From CAWGHZ01 sp963822575 (GTDB lineage: Bacteria > Pseudomonadota > Alphaproteobacteria > MPNO01 > DASWLB01), in contig CAWGHZ010000003.1 of the NCBI GenBank assembly GCA_963822575.1, positions 427,395 to 491,394 on the forward strand: DNA of 64,000 nucleotides, read 5' to 3'. Shown here piece by piece: positions 26,006 through 34,566 of this stretch. The first letter of the stretch is position 1, and every line of letters starts with the position of its first letter. Under the pieces are notes generated by a model that saw only the letters and a program-made list of their open reading frames with translations, ran no database searches and was not told where the DNA came from. The position numbers and the translations under genes were made by a program.

Positions 26006-28660
26006 ATGAACGAAGCGCAGAAGGTCATCCGCCGCAGCGACTACGCCGCGCCCGCGTGGCGCATCGAGACGGTCGACCTGGTGTTCGACCTGGCGCCCGA
26101 GCGGACGCGCGTCGCCTCGCGCCTCGCGCTCGCCGCGGCGTCCGGCCGGCAGGGCGCCGACCTGGTGCTGGACGGCGAGGCGCTGGAGCTGGTGCGCGTC
26201 GCGGTCGACGGGCACGAGCTCGCGCTGGGCGAATACGTGCTGGACGCAACGAGCCTCACCATCCCGGCGCCGCCGGAGCGCTTCACCCTGGAGATCGAGA
26301 CGCTGGTCGACCCGGCGGCCAACACCAAGCTTACCGGGCTCTACCTCTCGAACGGGGTGTTCTGTACCCAGTGCGAGGCGGAAGGCTTCCGCCGCATCAC
26401 CTACTTCCTCGACCGGCCCGACGTGATGGCCGTCTATCGCACCACCATCCGCGCCGATGCCGCCGCCTACCCCGTGCTGCTGTCGAACGGCAATCTGGTG
26501 GCCGAGGGCGCGCTGGAGGACGGGCGGCACTTCGCCCAGTGGCACGATCCGTTCCCCAAGCCGAGCTACCTGTTCGCACTGGTCGCCGGCGACCTTGCCC
26601 ATCGCGCCGATACGTTCACCACGAAGTCGGGGCGCGCGGTCGACCTTCGCATCTATGTCGAGCACGGCAAGGAAAGCCGCACCGAATACGCGATGGATTC
26701 GCTCAAGCGCGCCATGCGCTGGGACGAGGAGCGGTTCGGGCTCGAATACGACCTCGACCGGTTCAACATCGTCGCGGTCAGCGACTTCAACATGGGCGCG
26801 ATGGAGAACAAGAGCCTCAACGTTTTCAACGACCGCTACATCCTGGCCGATCCCGAGACCTCGACCGACGCCGACTACGCCGGGATCGAGACCGTCGTCG
26901 GCCACGAGTATTTCCACAACTGGACGGGCGACCGCATCACCTGCCGCGACTGGTTCCAGCTGTCCCTCAAGGAGGGGCTGACCGTCTTCCGCGACCAGGA
27001 ATTTTCGTCCGACATGCGCTCGCGCCCGGTGAAGCGCATCGAGGAGGTGCGCGCGCTGCGCGACCGCCAGTTCCCCGAGGACGCGGGCCCCCTCGCCCAC
27101 CCCGTTCGGCCGGATTCCTATATCGAGATCAACAACTTCTACACCGCGACCGTGTACCAGAAGGGCGCCGAGGTGATCCGCATGATGCACACCATGCTCG
27201 GCGAGGATGGCTTCCAGAAGGGCATGCGTCTCTACGTCGAGCGGCACGACGGCACGGCCGCGACCTGCGACGACTTCGTCGCCGCTATGGCGGACGCGAA
27301 CGGCGCCGACCTTTCGCAATTCAAGCGGTGGTACGCGCAGGCCGGCACGCCGCGCCTCGACGTCGCGGGGCGGTACGACGCCGCCACCGGCGCTTACGAG
27401 CTTACCGTTGCGCAGTCGACGCCCCCGACGCCCGGCCAGCCGGTCAAGGAAGCGCTGCACATCCCGCTGGCCGTCGGGCTCCTCGACGCCCAGGGCCGCG
27501 ACATCGCGCTGCGTCTCGACGGCGAGGGGGCGGACGCCGCGGCAGAGGGCCGCGTGATCTCCATCACCCAGCCGAGCCAGACGTTCCGCTTCGTCAACAC
27601 GCCGGCGCCCAAGGCCGTGTCGCTCAACCGCGGTTTCTCGGCGCCGGTGCACGTCGCGGTCGACCGCGACGCCGAGGAGTCGGCCTTCCTGATGGCGCAC
27701 GATTCCGATCCGTTCGCGCGCTGGGAGGCCGGCCAACAATACGCGACCGACCTGATCCTCAAGGGCGTCGATGCGCTGCGCGCCGGGCGCGCGCCCGCCG
27801 CGGACGGCCCGTTCGTCGACGCCATCGGCAACAACCTACGCGACGAGTCGCTGGAGCCCGCCTACGTCGCTGTCGCCATCGCGCTGCCGAGCGAGGACTA
27901 CCTGGCGGAGCGGATGGAGGTGGTCGACCCCGACGGCATCCACCAGGCGCGCGAGGCGCTGCGCCGCGCCGTTGCCGCCGGCCTCGCGCCCGAGTTCGTA
28001 CGGATCGCCGACGCCAAATGCGCCGCCGAACCCTACAGCCCCGACGCTGCGCAGGCGGGCCGGCGCGCGCTCGGCAACGCCGCCCTCGCCTACCTCGCCG
28101 CGCTTGCCCCCGAAGACGCCGCGATACTGGAGCGGGTCGTCGCCCGCTACCGCGCCGCCGACAACATGACCGTCCGGATGGCAGCGCTGCGCCTCCTGGT
28201 CGATATTCCGGGCGAAGCGCGCGAGGCGGCGCTCGCCGATTTCTTCGACCGCTTCGAGCGCGACCGGCTGGTCATCGACAAGTGGCTCAGCCTGCAGGCA
28301 GTGTCGGCCCTCCCGGACACGCTCGACCGCGTGAAGGCGCTGATGGACCATCCCGCCTTCTCGATGAAGAACCCGAACCGGGTGCGCGCCCTGATCGGCG
28401 CATTCACCGCGGCGAACCCGGTGCGCTATCACGCGGCCGACGGGTCGGGCTACGCGTTCCACGCCGACCGCACGATCGAGCTCGACGCGATCAACCCGCA
28501 GGTGGCCGCGCGCCTCCTTGCACCGCTCGGGCGCTGGCGGCGCTACGACCCGGGCCGTCAGGACAGGATGAAGGCGGAGCTGGAACGCATCCTCGCCGTG
28601 CCCCGCCTGTCGCGCGACGTCTACGAGATCGCCGCCAAGTCGCTGGGGCGGGAGGGCTGA
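26006..28660 (+). CDS. pepN: Aminopeptidase N (M1 zinc metallopeptidase)
   Basis: 884-residue M1 aminopeptidase, the usual PepN length, which trims N-terminal residues in cytoplasmic protein turnover. The exopeptidase motif GAMEN is followed by the zinc motif HEYFHNWTG with the downstream glutamate in LKEGLTVFRDQEF. A DUF3458-type Ig-like domain and a long helical C-terminal domain follow (RIADAKCAAEPYSP to the end). The ATG lies in GGTGAGGTCATG. Single gene with convergent and divergent neighbours. Confidence 0.96.
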   Translation: MNEAQKVIRRSDYAAPAWRIETVDLVFDLAPERTRVASRLALAAASGRQGADLVLDGEALELVRVAVDGHELALGEYVLDATSLTIPAPPERFTLEIETLVDPAANTKLTGLYLSNGVFCTQCEAEGFRRITYFLDRPDVMAVYRTTIRADAAAYPVLLSNGNLVAEGALEDGRHFAQWHDPFPKPSYLFALVAGDLAHRADTFTTKSGRAVDLRIYVEHGKESRTEYAMDSLKRAMRWDEERFGLEYDLDRFNIVAVSDFNMGAMENKSLNVFNDRYILADPETSTDADYAGIETVVGHEYFHNWTGDRITCRDWFQLSLKEGLTVFRDQEFSSDMRSRPVKRIEEVRALRDRQFPEDAGPLAHPVRPDSYIEINNFYTATVYQKGAEVIRMMHTMLGEDGFQKGMRLYVERHDGTAATCDDFVAAMADANGADLSQFKRWYAQAGTPRLDVAGRYDAATGAYELTVAQSTPPTPGQPVKEALHIPLAVGLLDAQGRDIALRLDGEGADAAAEGRVISITQPSQTFRFVNTPAPKAVSLNRGFSAPVHVAVDRDAEESAFLMAHDSDPFARWEAGQQYATDLILKGVDALRAGRAPAADGPFVDAIGNNLRDESLEPAYVAVAIALPSEDYLAERMEVVDPDGIHQAREALRRAVAAGLAPEFVRIADAKCAAEPYSPDAAQAGRRALGNAALAYLAALAPEDAAILERVVARYRAADNMTVRMAALRLLVDIPGEAREAALADFFDRFERDRLVIDKWLSLQAVSALPDTLDRVKALMDHPAFSMKNPNRVRALIGAFTAANPVRYHAADGSGYAFHADRTIELDAINPQVAARLLAPLGRWRRYDPGRQDRMKAELERILAVPRLSRDVYEIAAKSLGREG

Positions 28661-28666
28661 GCCTCC

Positions 28667-29353
28667 CTACAAATACGCCGGGAGGTTGGACCAGACGGCG
28701 CGGCGGTCGATCACCTTCTTCACACCGGGCATGTTCTCGGCCGCGACGCGGGCCGCGTCCTTCTCCGCTTCGTTGTCGACAATGCCCCAGAACTCGACCA
28801 CGCCGTTAGTGACGACGACATTCGTCGAATCGATATGCGACCAGTCTTTGCTCGACAACTCGGCAACGATCGCCGCGCGCAGCCGCGCATCGTCGACCGT
28901 GGCGGGCGACGGCGCCGCACGCATGGCGGCGAGCCCGTGGATCAGGTTGGCCCGGCTCACGATGCCGACGACGCGGCCGTCGCGCACCACCGGCACGCGC
29001 TTGATCTGGCGCGTCTCCAGAAGCTCGGCGATGTCGGCGACCGGGGTGTCCTCGGTCACGCTGATGACGTTCTTGGTCATCACGTCACGCACGTGGCGGC
29101 CGTGCGCCTTGGTGTAGTCCTTCGCCCCCGAGTCGGCGTCGAACAAGCCGAGCCACCACGAGCGCGGCGTGCGGTCCGGCCCGACGTGGCGCAGGAGATC
29201 GCCCTCGCTGACGATGCCGACGAGCTTGCCGTCGCGGTCCACCACGGGGGCTGCGCTGACGCGGTGCTGCAACAGCCGCTGCGCGACCTCGGCCACGGTC
29301 GTGTCGCCCATCACCGCGACCACCCGCGTCGTCATCACGTCCTTCGCTTTCAT
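28667..29353 (-). CDS. CBS-pair protein with C-terminal BON domain
   Basis: 228 residues. Two CBS motifs are visible (MKAKDVMTTRVVAVMGDTTVAEVAQ and VRDVMTKNVISVTEDTPVADIAE). A BON domain follows (RAAIVAELSSKDWSHIDSTNVVVTNGVVEFWG). CBS pairs sense adenylates and BON domains bind membranes or other proteins. Such proteins are common in low-oxygen and stress gene sets of alphaproteobacteria. It is third in an operon behind the host-attachment and acetyltransferase-like genes; its stop lies 7 nt from the convergent pepN stop. Confidence 0.9.
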   Translation of the reverse strand: MKAKDVMTTRVVAVMGDTTVAEVAQRLLQHRVSAAPVVDRDGKLVGIVSEGDLLRHVGPDRTPRSWWLGLFDADSGAKDYTKAHGRHVRDVMTKNVISVTEDTPVADIAELLETRQIKRVPVVRDGRVVGIVSRANLIHGLAAMRAAPSPATVDDARLRAAIVAELSSKDWSHIDSTNVVVTNGVVEFWGIVDNEAEKDAARVAAENMPGVKKVIDRRAVWSNLPAYL

Positions 29354-29390
29354 GCACCCCTCCTTGAGATCGGGCCGAGCGGCCCCCCTC

Positions 29391-29840
29391 CTAAAGCGTG
29401 AGATACCGGTCGAGATGGCCGGCGAGGTCCTCCGCCGGCGCCTTGGTCAGATCCTCGGCGAGCTCGCCGGTGACCTTGTCCCGGACCCGTGCGGGCAAGG
29501 CGTCGCGGAACTCGCCCAACGCGCGGGGCGGCGCAACCACGATCAACCGCTGGTATGCGTCGCGCTTGGCGGCCTGGTCCAGCGCCTCGACCACGCCCTC
29601 GACGAAGCGCTTTCCCTCCAGCCGGTGCGCATCGGTGCGCGGCTCGATCGCGTGGCGGCCGGTCGTGGCGCTTTCGTGACTGCGGCCGGGTTTGTCGGCC
29701 ATGATCTCACGGTCGGGGCGCAGATGGGTCTCGAAGGCGAGGCCGGGGACTTCGGCCATGCCTTTGCCCGGCCCGTCGTTTTCGTAAACCCGCGCGCGCT
29801 GGTGGTCGGCGACTACGATCCAGGTAACGGTCTTCTTCAC
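29391..29840 (-). CDS. Host attachment / baeRF-like protein
   Basis: About 149 residues of the 'protein required for attachment to host cells' family, structurally related to eRF1-type baeRF domains. It has TWIVVADHQRARVYEN, AFETHLRPDREIMADKPGRS, AKRDAYQRLIVVAPPRALGEFRDAL and a C-terminal DLTKAPAEDLAGHL. Despite the name, a role in stress or ribosome rescue is more likely (inference). I chose the GTG at 29840 because GGAGG stands 5 nt before it; the ATG at 29852 lacks a site. Confidence 0.85.
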   Translation of the reverse strand: MKKTVTWIVVADHQRARVYENDGPGKGMAEVPGLAFETHLRPDREIMADKPGRSHESATTGRHAIEPRTDAHRLEGKRFVEGVVEALDQAAKRDAYQRLIVVAPPRALGEFRDALPARVRDKVTGELAEDLTKAPAEDLAGHLDRYLTL

Positions 29841-29859
29841 TGTTGCCTCCATTAGGCTG

Positions 29860-29885
29860 AACCAATAGGCCGACGCGGCCGTTCC
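29860..29885 (-). promoter_or_regulatory. Variant EcfG-type promoter ahead of the host-attachment gene
   Basis: On the minus strand GGAAC (29885-29881), 17 nt, GGTT (29863-29860). The -10 differs from CGTT by one base. It would place a transcript start just before the GGAGG-GTG start and provide a second promoter inside the operon. Confidence 0.45.
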
Positions 29886-29889
29886 GGCG

Positions 29890-30378
29890 CTACCGGACGG
29901 CTTCGGGCGGCGGGCGCAGCCCGAGCGTCAGCATCCCGAGATCCATCGACAGCGCCTCGGCGGCCCGGCACAGCGCAGCATACGCGCCGATGTCGGCGCT
30001 CGGCACCTGGACCGTGAGCCCGTCGCAGCCATGCTCGCGGCACAGCGCGATCAGGGCGCGCAGCAGCGCAGTGCAGACGCCCTCGGCGTCGACCGCGCTG
30101 GGCGCGAGGAAGGCCGGCACCTCGATGGCGCGCGCACCGTCGGCGGACCGCATGCGGCCGACCAGGCTCAGACCATGGAGATAACCCCGCGGCCCGACCG
30201 CCACAAGCACCCGGGATACCTGCCATGGCGCGGCCCCGTCTTGGAACGAACTTGCGCCGGGGCGACAGGTTTCGCGCCACCGGTCGATGGTCATCGCTGG
30301 CACGGCCAGGCGGGCCAGGACGAAGGCCTGGTCGATCTGGTTCGGCGCGATCGGCGCGACCGTATAGTTCTCGTTCAT
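29890..30378 (-). CDS. Small acetyltransferase-like protein (GNAT-like, weak)
   Basis: 162 residues starting MNENYTVAPIAPNQIDQAF. The central pattern (RVLVAVGPRGYLHGLSLVGRM, then AEGVCTALLRALIALCREHGCDGLTV) resembles GNAT acetyltransferase strands and the acetyl-CoA helix, but the binding loop is not clean, so the call is tentative. The start at 30378 has GAGGA 4 nt upstream. It heads the operon with the host-attachment and CBS-BON genes and begins about 52 nt from a perfect FNR/FixK box. Confidence 0.65.
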   Translation of the reverse strand: MNENYTVAPIAPNQIDQAFVLARLAVPAMTIDRWRETCRPGASSFQDGAAPWQVSRVLVAVGPRGYLHGLSLVGRMRSADGARAIEVPAFLAPSAVDAEGVCTALLRALIALCREHGCDGLTVQVPSADIGAYAALCRAAEALSMDLGMLTLGLRPPPEAVR

Positions 30379-30429
30379 GGCGTCCTCGGCTGCGTTAAGG
30401 CATAGTCGCCGAGCCGCGCCGCGCCGGTC

Positions 30430-30443
30430 TTGATACGGATCAA
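30430..30443. promoter_or_regulatory. Perfect FNR/FixK box between acetyltransferase-like gene and FixL-like kinase
   Basis: TTGATACGGATCAA matches TTGAT-N4-ATCAA exactly. It lies in the divergent gap. A site centred 41.5 nt before transcription would place the start at about 30395 for the leftward operon, with a -10-like element around 30399-30404 and a short leader. Rightward it would start near 30478, favouring the kinase start at 30548. Confidence 0.8.
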
Positions 30444-30547
30444 GTCGCGCACAGAAAATTTGCCCGATCATGCCTGCTGCAAACGTTTCAACTCCTGGGC
30501 GCGCCCGAAGCGACGAGTACCCCGACGATGCACGGACGGACGGCCGC

Positions 30548-32785
30548 ATGAAGATCGGTTCGAGACAGGTGCTGGCCCTCGCGGTCGCGCTCGACCTTCT
30601 GGCCCTCGCCGCCGAGATCGTGCTGCCCGGCGGTTACGGCCTGTACATGATCTACGTTGTGGTCATGGGACTGGGTTTCTGGCTGGGCCGGCCGAGCGAA
30701 ATCATCCAGCTGGGGCTCGTCGGAACCGCCTGCATCGCCGTCCAGACGGCGGTCGTGCTCCAGGCGGCGAACTGGGATCATCCGGAGGCCGTGGCCCGTC
30801 GGCTCCTCGGACTGCTCGCCATCTGGGTCGTCGGACTTCTCGCCCTGAACCACCAGCGTTCCACCACCGCGCTGCGGCGCAACGAGGCGGCCCTGCGCCA
30901 GGCCCAGAGCTTCACCCAGCTCGCCCACTTCGAGCTGGCGGCCGATCCCGCCGCGACCGGCGATTTCTCGCGCGAGGCCTGGCAGATCCTGTGCGCGCCT
31001 GCCGGCGTCAGGCCGACGCGCGAGGAGCTGGTTGCGCGCATCCATGTCGAAGACCGGCCGGCCGCCGAGGCGTCCGTCGCCGACGCCGTCGCGCGCGGCG
31101 AGGGGTTCGATCTGGACTTCCGAATCCTCAATCCGGAGGGGGACGTGCGCTACGTCCGCGCGCTGGCCGAGCCGGTCGCGAACCGGCGGGGCCAGCTGGT
31201 GCGCCACGTCGGCACCATGGTCGACGTGACGGAGCGCCGGCTGACCGAGCTCGCGTTGTGGCAGCGCGAGGCGCGGCTGCGCTCGATCCTGGAGACCGCG
31301 CCCGAGGCGATCGTGACCATCGACGAGCGCGGCATCGTCGGCTCGTTCAGCGCCTCGGCCGAAGCACTGTTCGGCTACGCGGCGTCGGAGGTGATCGGGC
31401 GCAACGTCTCCATGCTGATGCCCCAGCCGCACCGCGACCAGCACGACGGCTATCTCGACCGCTACCTCAAGGGCGGCGAGCGCCACATCATCGGCATTGG
31501 CCGGGTCGTCGAGGGGCAGAGGAAGGACGGCACGCTGTTCCCGATGGAACTGGCCGTCGGCGAGGTGCAGACGGGCGGCGAGCGCATCTTCACGGGCTTC
31601 ATCCGCGACCTCACCTCGCGCCAGCGCATGGAGCAGGAGCTGCGCCAGGCCCAGAAGATGGAGGCGGTCGGCCAGCTCACCGGCGGAATCGCACACGATT
31701 TCAACAACCTGCTGACCGTCATCATCGGCAATCTCGAGATGCTGGAAAGCCGGATCGAGAAGGAGGGCCGGCCCGCCGCCTGGATCAAGGATGCCTATGA
31801 GACCGCTCAGGCCGGCGCCGAGCTGACCGGGCGCCTGCTCGCCTTCGGGCGGCGCCAGGCGCTGCACCCGGTGGTCACCGACCTCGCCCAACTGGTGTCC
31901 GAGTCCTCGGGCCTCTTGCGCCGCACGCTGGGCGAGTCGATCGAGATCCGCACCGTCATCGCCAAGGAGCTGTTGCGGCCGCTGGTCGACCCCAACCAGC
32001 TTCAGAACGCACTCCTCAACCTCGCGATCAATGCGCGCGACGCCATGCCCAGCGGCGGGCGATTGACCATCGAGGTGTCGAACGCCGAGATCGACATCGA
32101 CTACGCCCAGTCGCACCCGGAAGTGCGCCCCGGCCGCTACGTCATGATCGCCGTCACCGACACCGGCACCGGCATGACCCGCGAGGTGCTGGAGCGCGCT
32201 TTCGAACCGTTCTTCTCCACCAAGGGGCCGGGCGCGGGCACCGGGCTCGGGCTCAGCATGGTGTACGGCTTTACCAAGCAATCGGACGGGCACGCGCAGA
32301 TCTATTCGGAGCCGGGCAAGGGCACGACCGTCCGGCTCTATCTGCCACGCGCCCAGGAGGGCGAAGCCCTCGTCGCCCAGCAGGTCGACGTGACGCCGTC
32401 CTCCTATCCCGCGCGGGGCGAGCGCATCCTGGTGGCCGAGGACGACGAGCGGGTGCGCCGCGTCACCATCGAGCGCCTCGCCGACCTCGGCTACGAGGTG
32501 ACAGAGGCCGCGGACGGCCCCGACGCGTTGCGCCAGATGGCGGCTGTCGACAGGTTCGACCTCCTGTTCACCGACATGGTCATGCCGGGCGGGATGTCGG
32601 GTGCCGACCTGGCGCGCGAGGCGCTGCGGCGCGTTCCCGAGATCAAGGTGCTCTACACCTCCGGCTATGCCGAGCCCGAGATCGTGCGGTCCGAGGTAGC
32701 GGCGAGCGCGGGCGCCAACTGGCTGCGCAAGCCCTACACGACCATCGAGCTCGCCCGGAAGTTGCGCGAGGTCCTCGACGGTTAG
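30548..32785 (+). CDS. FixL-like PAS sensor hybrid histidine kinase (putative O2 sensor)
   Basis: 745 residues from the ATG at 30548; an upstream ATG at 30470 adds 26 unlikely residues. Order: about three N-terminal membrane helices, a first PAS-like region, then a PAS domain (about 241-359) very like FixL: VIGRNVSMLMPQPHRDQHDGY, IIGIGRVV, RKDGTLFPMELAVGE. The QHDGY histidine (about 299) is where FixL binds haem. The H-box GGIAHDFNNLL (His about 383), ATPase motifs and a C-terminal receiver with FTDMVMP (Asp about 676) follow. It probably senses oxygen or redox state. No separate FixJ is nearby. Confidence 0.88.
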   Translation: MKIGSRQVLALAVALDLLALAAEIVLPGGYGLYMIYVVVMGLGFWLGRPSEIIQLGLVGTACIAVQTAVVLQAANWDHPEAVARRLLGLLAIWVVGLLALNHQRSTTALRRNEAALRQAQSFTQLAHFELAADPAATGDFSREAWQILCAPAGVRPTREELVARIHVEDRPAAEASVADAVARGEGFDLDFRILNPEGDVRYVRALAEPVANRRGQLVRHVGTMVDVTERRLTELALWQREARLRSILETAPEAIVTIDERGIVGSFSASAEALFGYAASEVIGRNVSMLMPQPHRDQHDGYLDRYLKGGERHIIGIGRVVEGQRKDGTLFPMELAVGEVQTGGERIFTGFIRDLTSRQRMEQELRQAQKMEAVGQLTGGIAHDFNNLLTVIIGNLEMLESRIEKEGRPAAWIKDAYETAQAGAELTGRLLAFGRRQALHPVVTDLAQLVSESSGLLRRTLGESIEIRTVIAKELLRPLVDPNQLQNALLNLAINARDAMPSGGRLTIEVSNAEIDIDYAQSHPEVRPGRYVMIAVTDTGTGMTREVLERAFEPFFSTKGPGAGTGLGLSMVYGFTKQSDGHAQIYSEPGKGTTVRLYLPRAQEGEALVAQQVDVTPSSYPARGERILVAEDDERVRRVTIERLADLGYEVTEAADGPDALRQMAAVDRFDLLFTDMVMPGGMSGADLAREALRRVPEIKVLYTSGYAEPEIVRSEVAASAGANWLRKPYTTIELARKLREVLDG

Positions 32786-32787
32786 GC

Positions 32788-33417
32788 TCAGCCCGCGAGG
32801 GCCGTGGCGCGCACCCCATCGATCACGAACTGCACGGCGAGCGCGGCGAGCAGCACGCCGAGCACGCGGGTGATGACGTTGAGCCCCGTCACGCCGAGCA
32901 AGCGGCTGATGGCGGCCGCGGCCATAAGCATGCCGTAGGTGATCGCCATGACCGCGAGCAATGCGGCGAGGACGACGGCAACTCGGCCGGGGTCGCCCCC
33001 GGCGTCGGCGATGCGCAGAATCACCGCGCCCATCGCCCCCGGCCCCGCGATCAGCGGCGTCGCGATGGGAAACACCGAGATGTCGGTGCGCGCCTCGGCC
33101 TCTTCCGACTCCGCTGCGGTGGTGGAGCTGACGCCCGAATGGCGGGCGAACACCATGTCGATCGCGATCAGGAACAGGAGAAGCCCGCCCGCGATGCGCA
33201 GCGCCGGCAAGCCGACGCCGAGCATCTGCAGCGCGTCCGACCCGAACAGCGCGATGACAAGCAGGATGGCGCTTGCGACAAGCACGGCCTTGGCCGCCGT
33301 CCGGCGCTTCCGGGCGGCGGACTGGTGGACGGTGAGCGCGGCGAAGATCGCCGCCACGTCGATGGGCGCGACGGTGGCGAACAGAGTGGTGAAGGCGAGG
33401 ACAGCGGTCGGAGTCAT
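32788..33417 (-). CDS. MarC family integral membrane protein
   Basis: 209-residue UPF0056/MarC protein with six predicted helices: TLFATVAPIDVAAIFAAL, AVLVASAILLVIALFG, ALRIAGGLLLFLIAIDMVF, IATPLIAGPGAMGAVIL and further segments to the C-terminus. The family was named for multidrug resistance but its transport substrate is unknown. The start is MTPTAVLAF at 33417, where the core helix begins. Its stop nearly abuts the convergent kinase stop. Confidence 0.9.
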   Translation of the reverse strand: MTPTAVLAFTTLFATVAPIDVAAIFAALTVHQSAARKRRTAAKAVLVASAILLVIALFGSDALQMLGVGLPALRIAGGLLLFLIAIDMVFARHSGVSSTTAAESEEAEARTDISVFPIATPLIAGPGAMGAVILRIADAGGDPGRVAVVLAALLAVMAITYGMLMAAAAISRLLGVTGLNVITRVLGVLLAALAVQFVIDGVRATALAG

Positions 33418-33523
33418 TGTGGCGCTGCGACAGTATGCGTCTCCGGCGGCAAAGGCCACCGGCCCCTTTGCGGCCGGGTGCCGCCGCGGCTAACATGTCG
33501 TCGCGTACCCGATATGCGTTGCG

Positions 33524-34444
33524 ATGAGAGACACGCTCCTCACCTCCCCGATCGTCGAAAGCGCTGACCACACGTCGCGCATCTGGCGCTTCCCGCAACC
33601 CGGCGCGATCCGGCCCGGCAGCGCGGCGCATGCCGAGATGTTCGCCCGGCTGCTTCTCGACACGTTCAACCCGTACAAGCCGGCGGTGATCGAGTGGCCG
33701 ACCCTGGCCCCTTCCGACCGTGACCGGCTGGTGGCACTGCCGATATGGGACATCGCCGTGCGCACCGAGGGGCGCGCGCGCATCAACATGTTGAGCTACG
33801 CGCCGCGCATCCCCGACCCCCTGGTGCGCAAGGCGCTCGAGCTCAACGGGTTCGAGGAGGGCCGCCACAAGGAGGTGCTTGCCAAGCTGGTCGCGGCCTA
33901 CGGCATCGCCCTCGCGCCCGAGCCCGAGTACCCTCCGCACAAGGACGTCGAATGGGCGTACCTGGTGACCGGCTACTCCGAGTGCATCGACAGTTTCTTC
34001 GCCTTCGGGCTGTTCGAGCTGGCGCGCCGCTCCGGCTTCTTCCCGCCGGCGCTGGTGGAGACGTTCGAGCCGGTGATGCAGGAGGAATGCCGCCACATAT
34101 TGTTCTTCGTCAACTGGGTGGCCTGGCACCGGCGCAACCTGCCGCCTTGGCGCCGGGTGGCCTTCGCCGCCCGGGTGGCCAGGGTATGGGCCTTCCTCCT
34201 GTGGGAGCGGATCAAGACCGCGCGCGCGGTCGGCGGCGACCCGAAGGCCCGGCACAGCGGCGCCAACTTCACCGCCACCGGCCACGAGTCGATGGGGCTC
34301 GATGTCGGGCTCGGCGACCTGATGGCGGTTTGCCTCGCCGAGAACGAGCGCCGCATGGCAGGCTATGACGAGCGGCTGGTCCGTCCCGCCGCCATGCCGC
34401 GCCTCTGCCGCCTCGCCCTGCGGTTCGTGCGGCGAAAGAAATAG
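33524..34444 (+). CDS. Ferritin-like di-iron carboxylate protein, unknown function
   Basis: 306 residues, mostly helical. Two ferritin-type metal motifs are visible: FEEGRHKEVL near residue 109 and MQEECRHILFFVNW near 188. Both are E-E-x-R-H, as in di-iron carboxylate four-helix bundles. A long basic helix and a polar C-terminus follow. It may be a di-iron oxidase or hydroxylase, but no named family is recognised. The start ATG lies in TGCGATGAGA. It is monocistronic by position. Confidence 0.75.
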   Translation: MRDTLLTSPIVESADHTSRIWRFPQPGAIRPGSAAHAEMFARLLLDTFNPYKPAVIEWPTLAPSDRDRLVALPIWDIAVRTEGRARINMLSYAPRIPDPLVRKALELNGFEEGRHKEVLAKLVAAYGIALAPEPEYPPHKDVEWAYLVTGYSECIDSFFAFGLFELARRSGFFPPALVETFEPVMQEECRHILFFVNWVAWHRRNLPPWRRVAFAARVARVWAFLLWERIKTARAVGGDPKARHSGANFTATGHESMGLDVGLGDLMAVCLAENERRMAGYDERLVRPAAMPRLCRLALRFVRRKK

Positions 34445-34566
34445 GGATACTGTGCCGATTCAACCCATGATGTAGTATGGGACCGTGGCCTTGCGCCGCG
34501 CGAGTCGGGGGGCTATCAGTTGTTTATGGTTTGTGCCAGAGCACGCCGGCACGCGGCGGGGCGCCG

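Noticed and set aside
30488..34285. Very long minus-strand open frame (over 1200 codons)
   Set aside because: It is the GC-rich antisense shadow of the kinase, with no domains, and it runs through marC in another frame.
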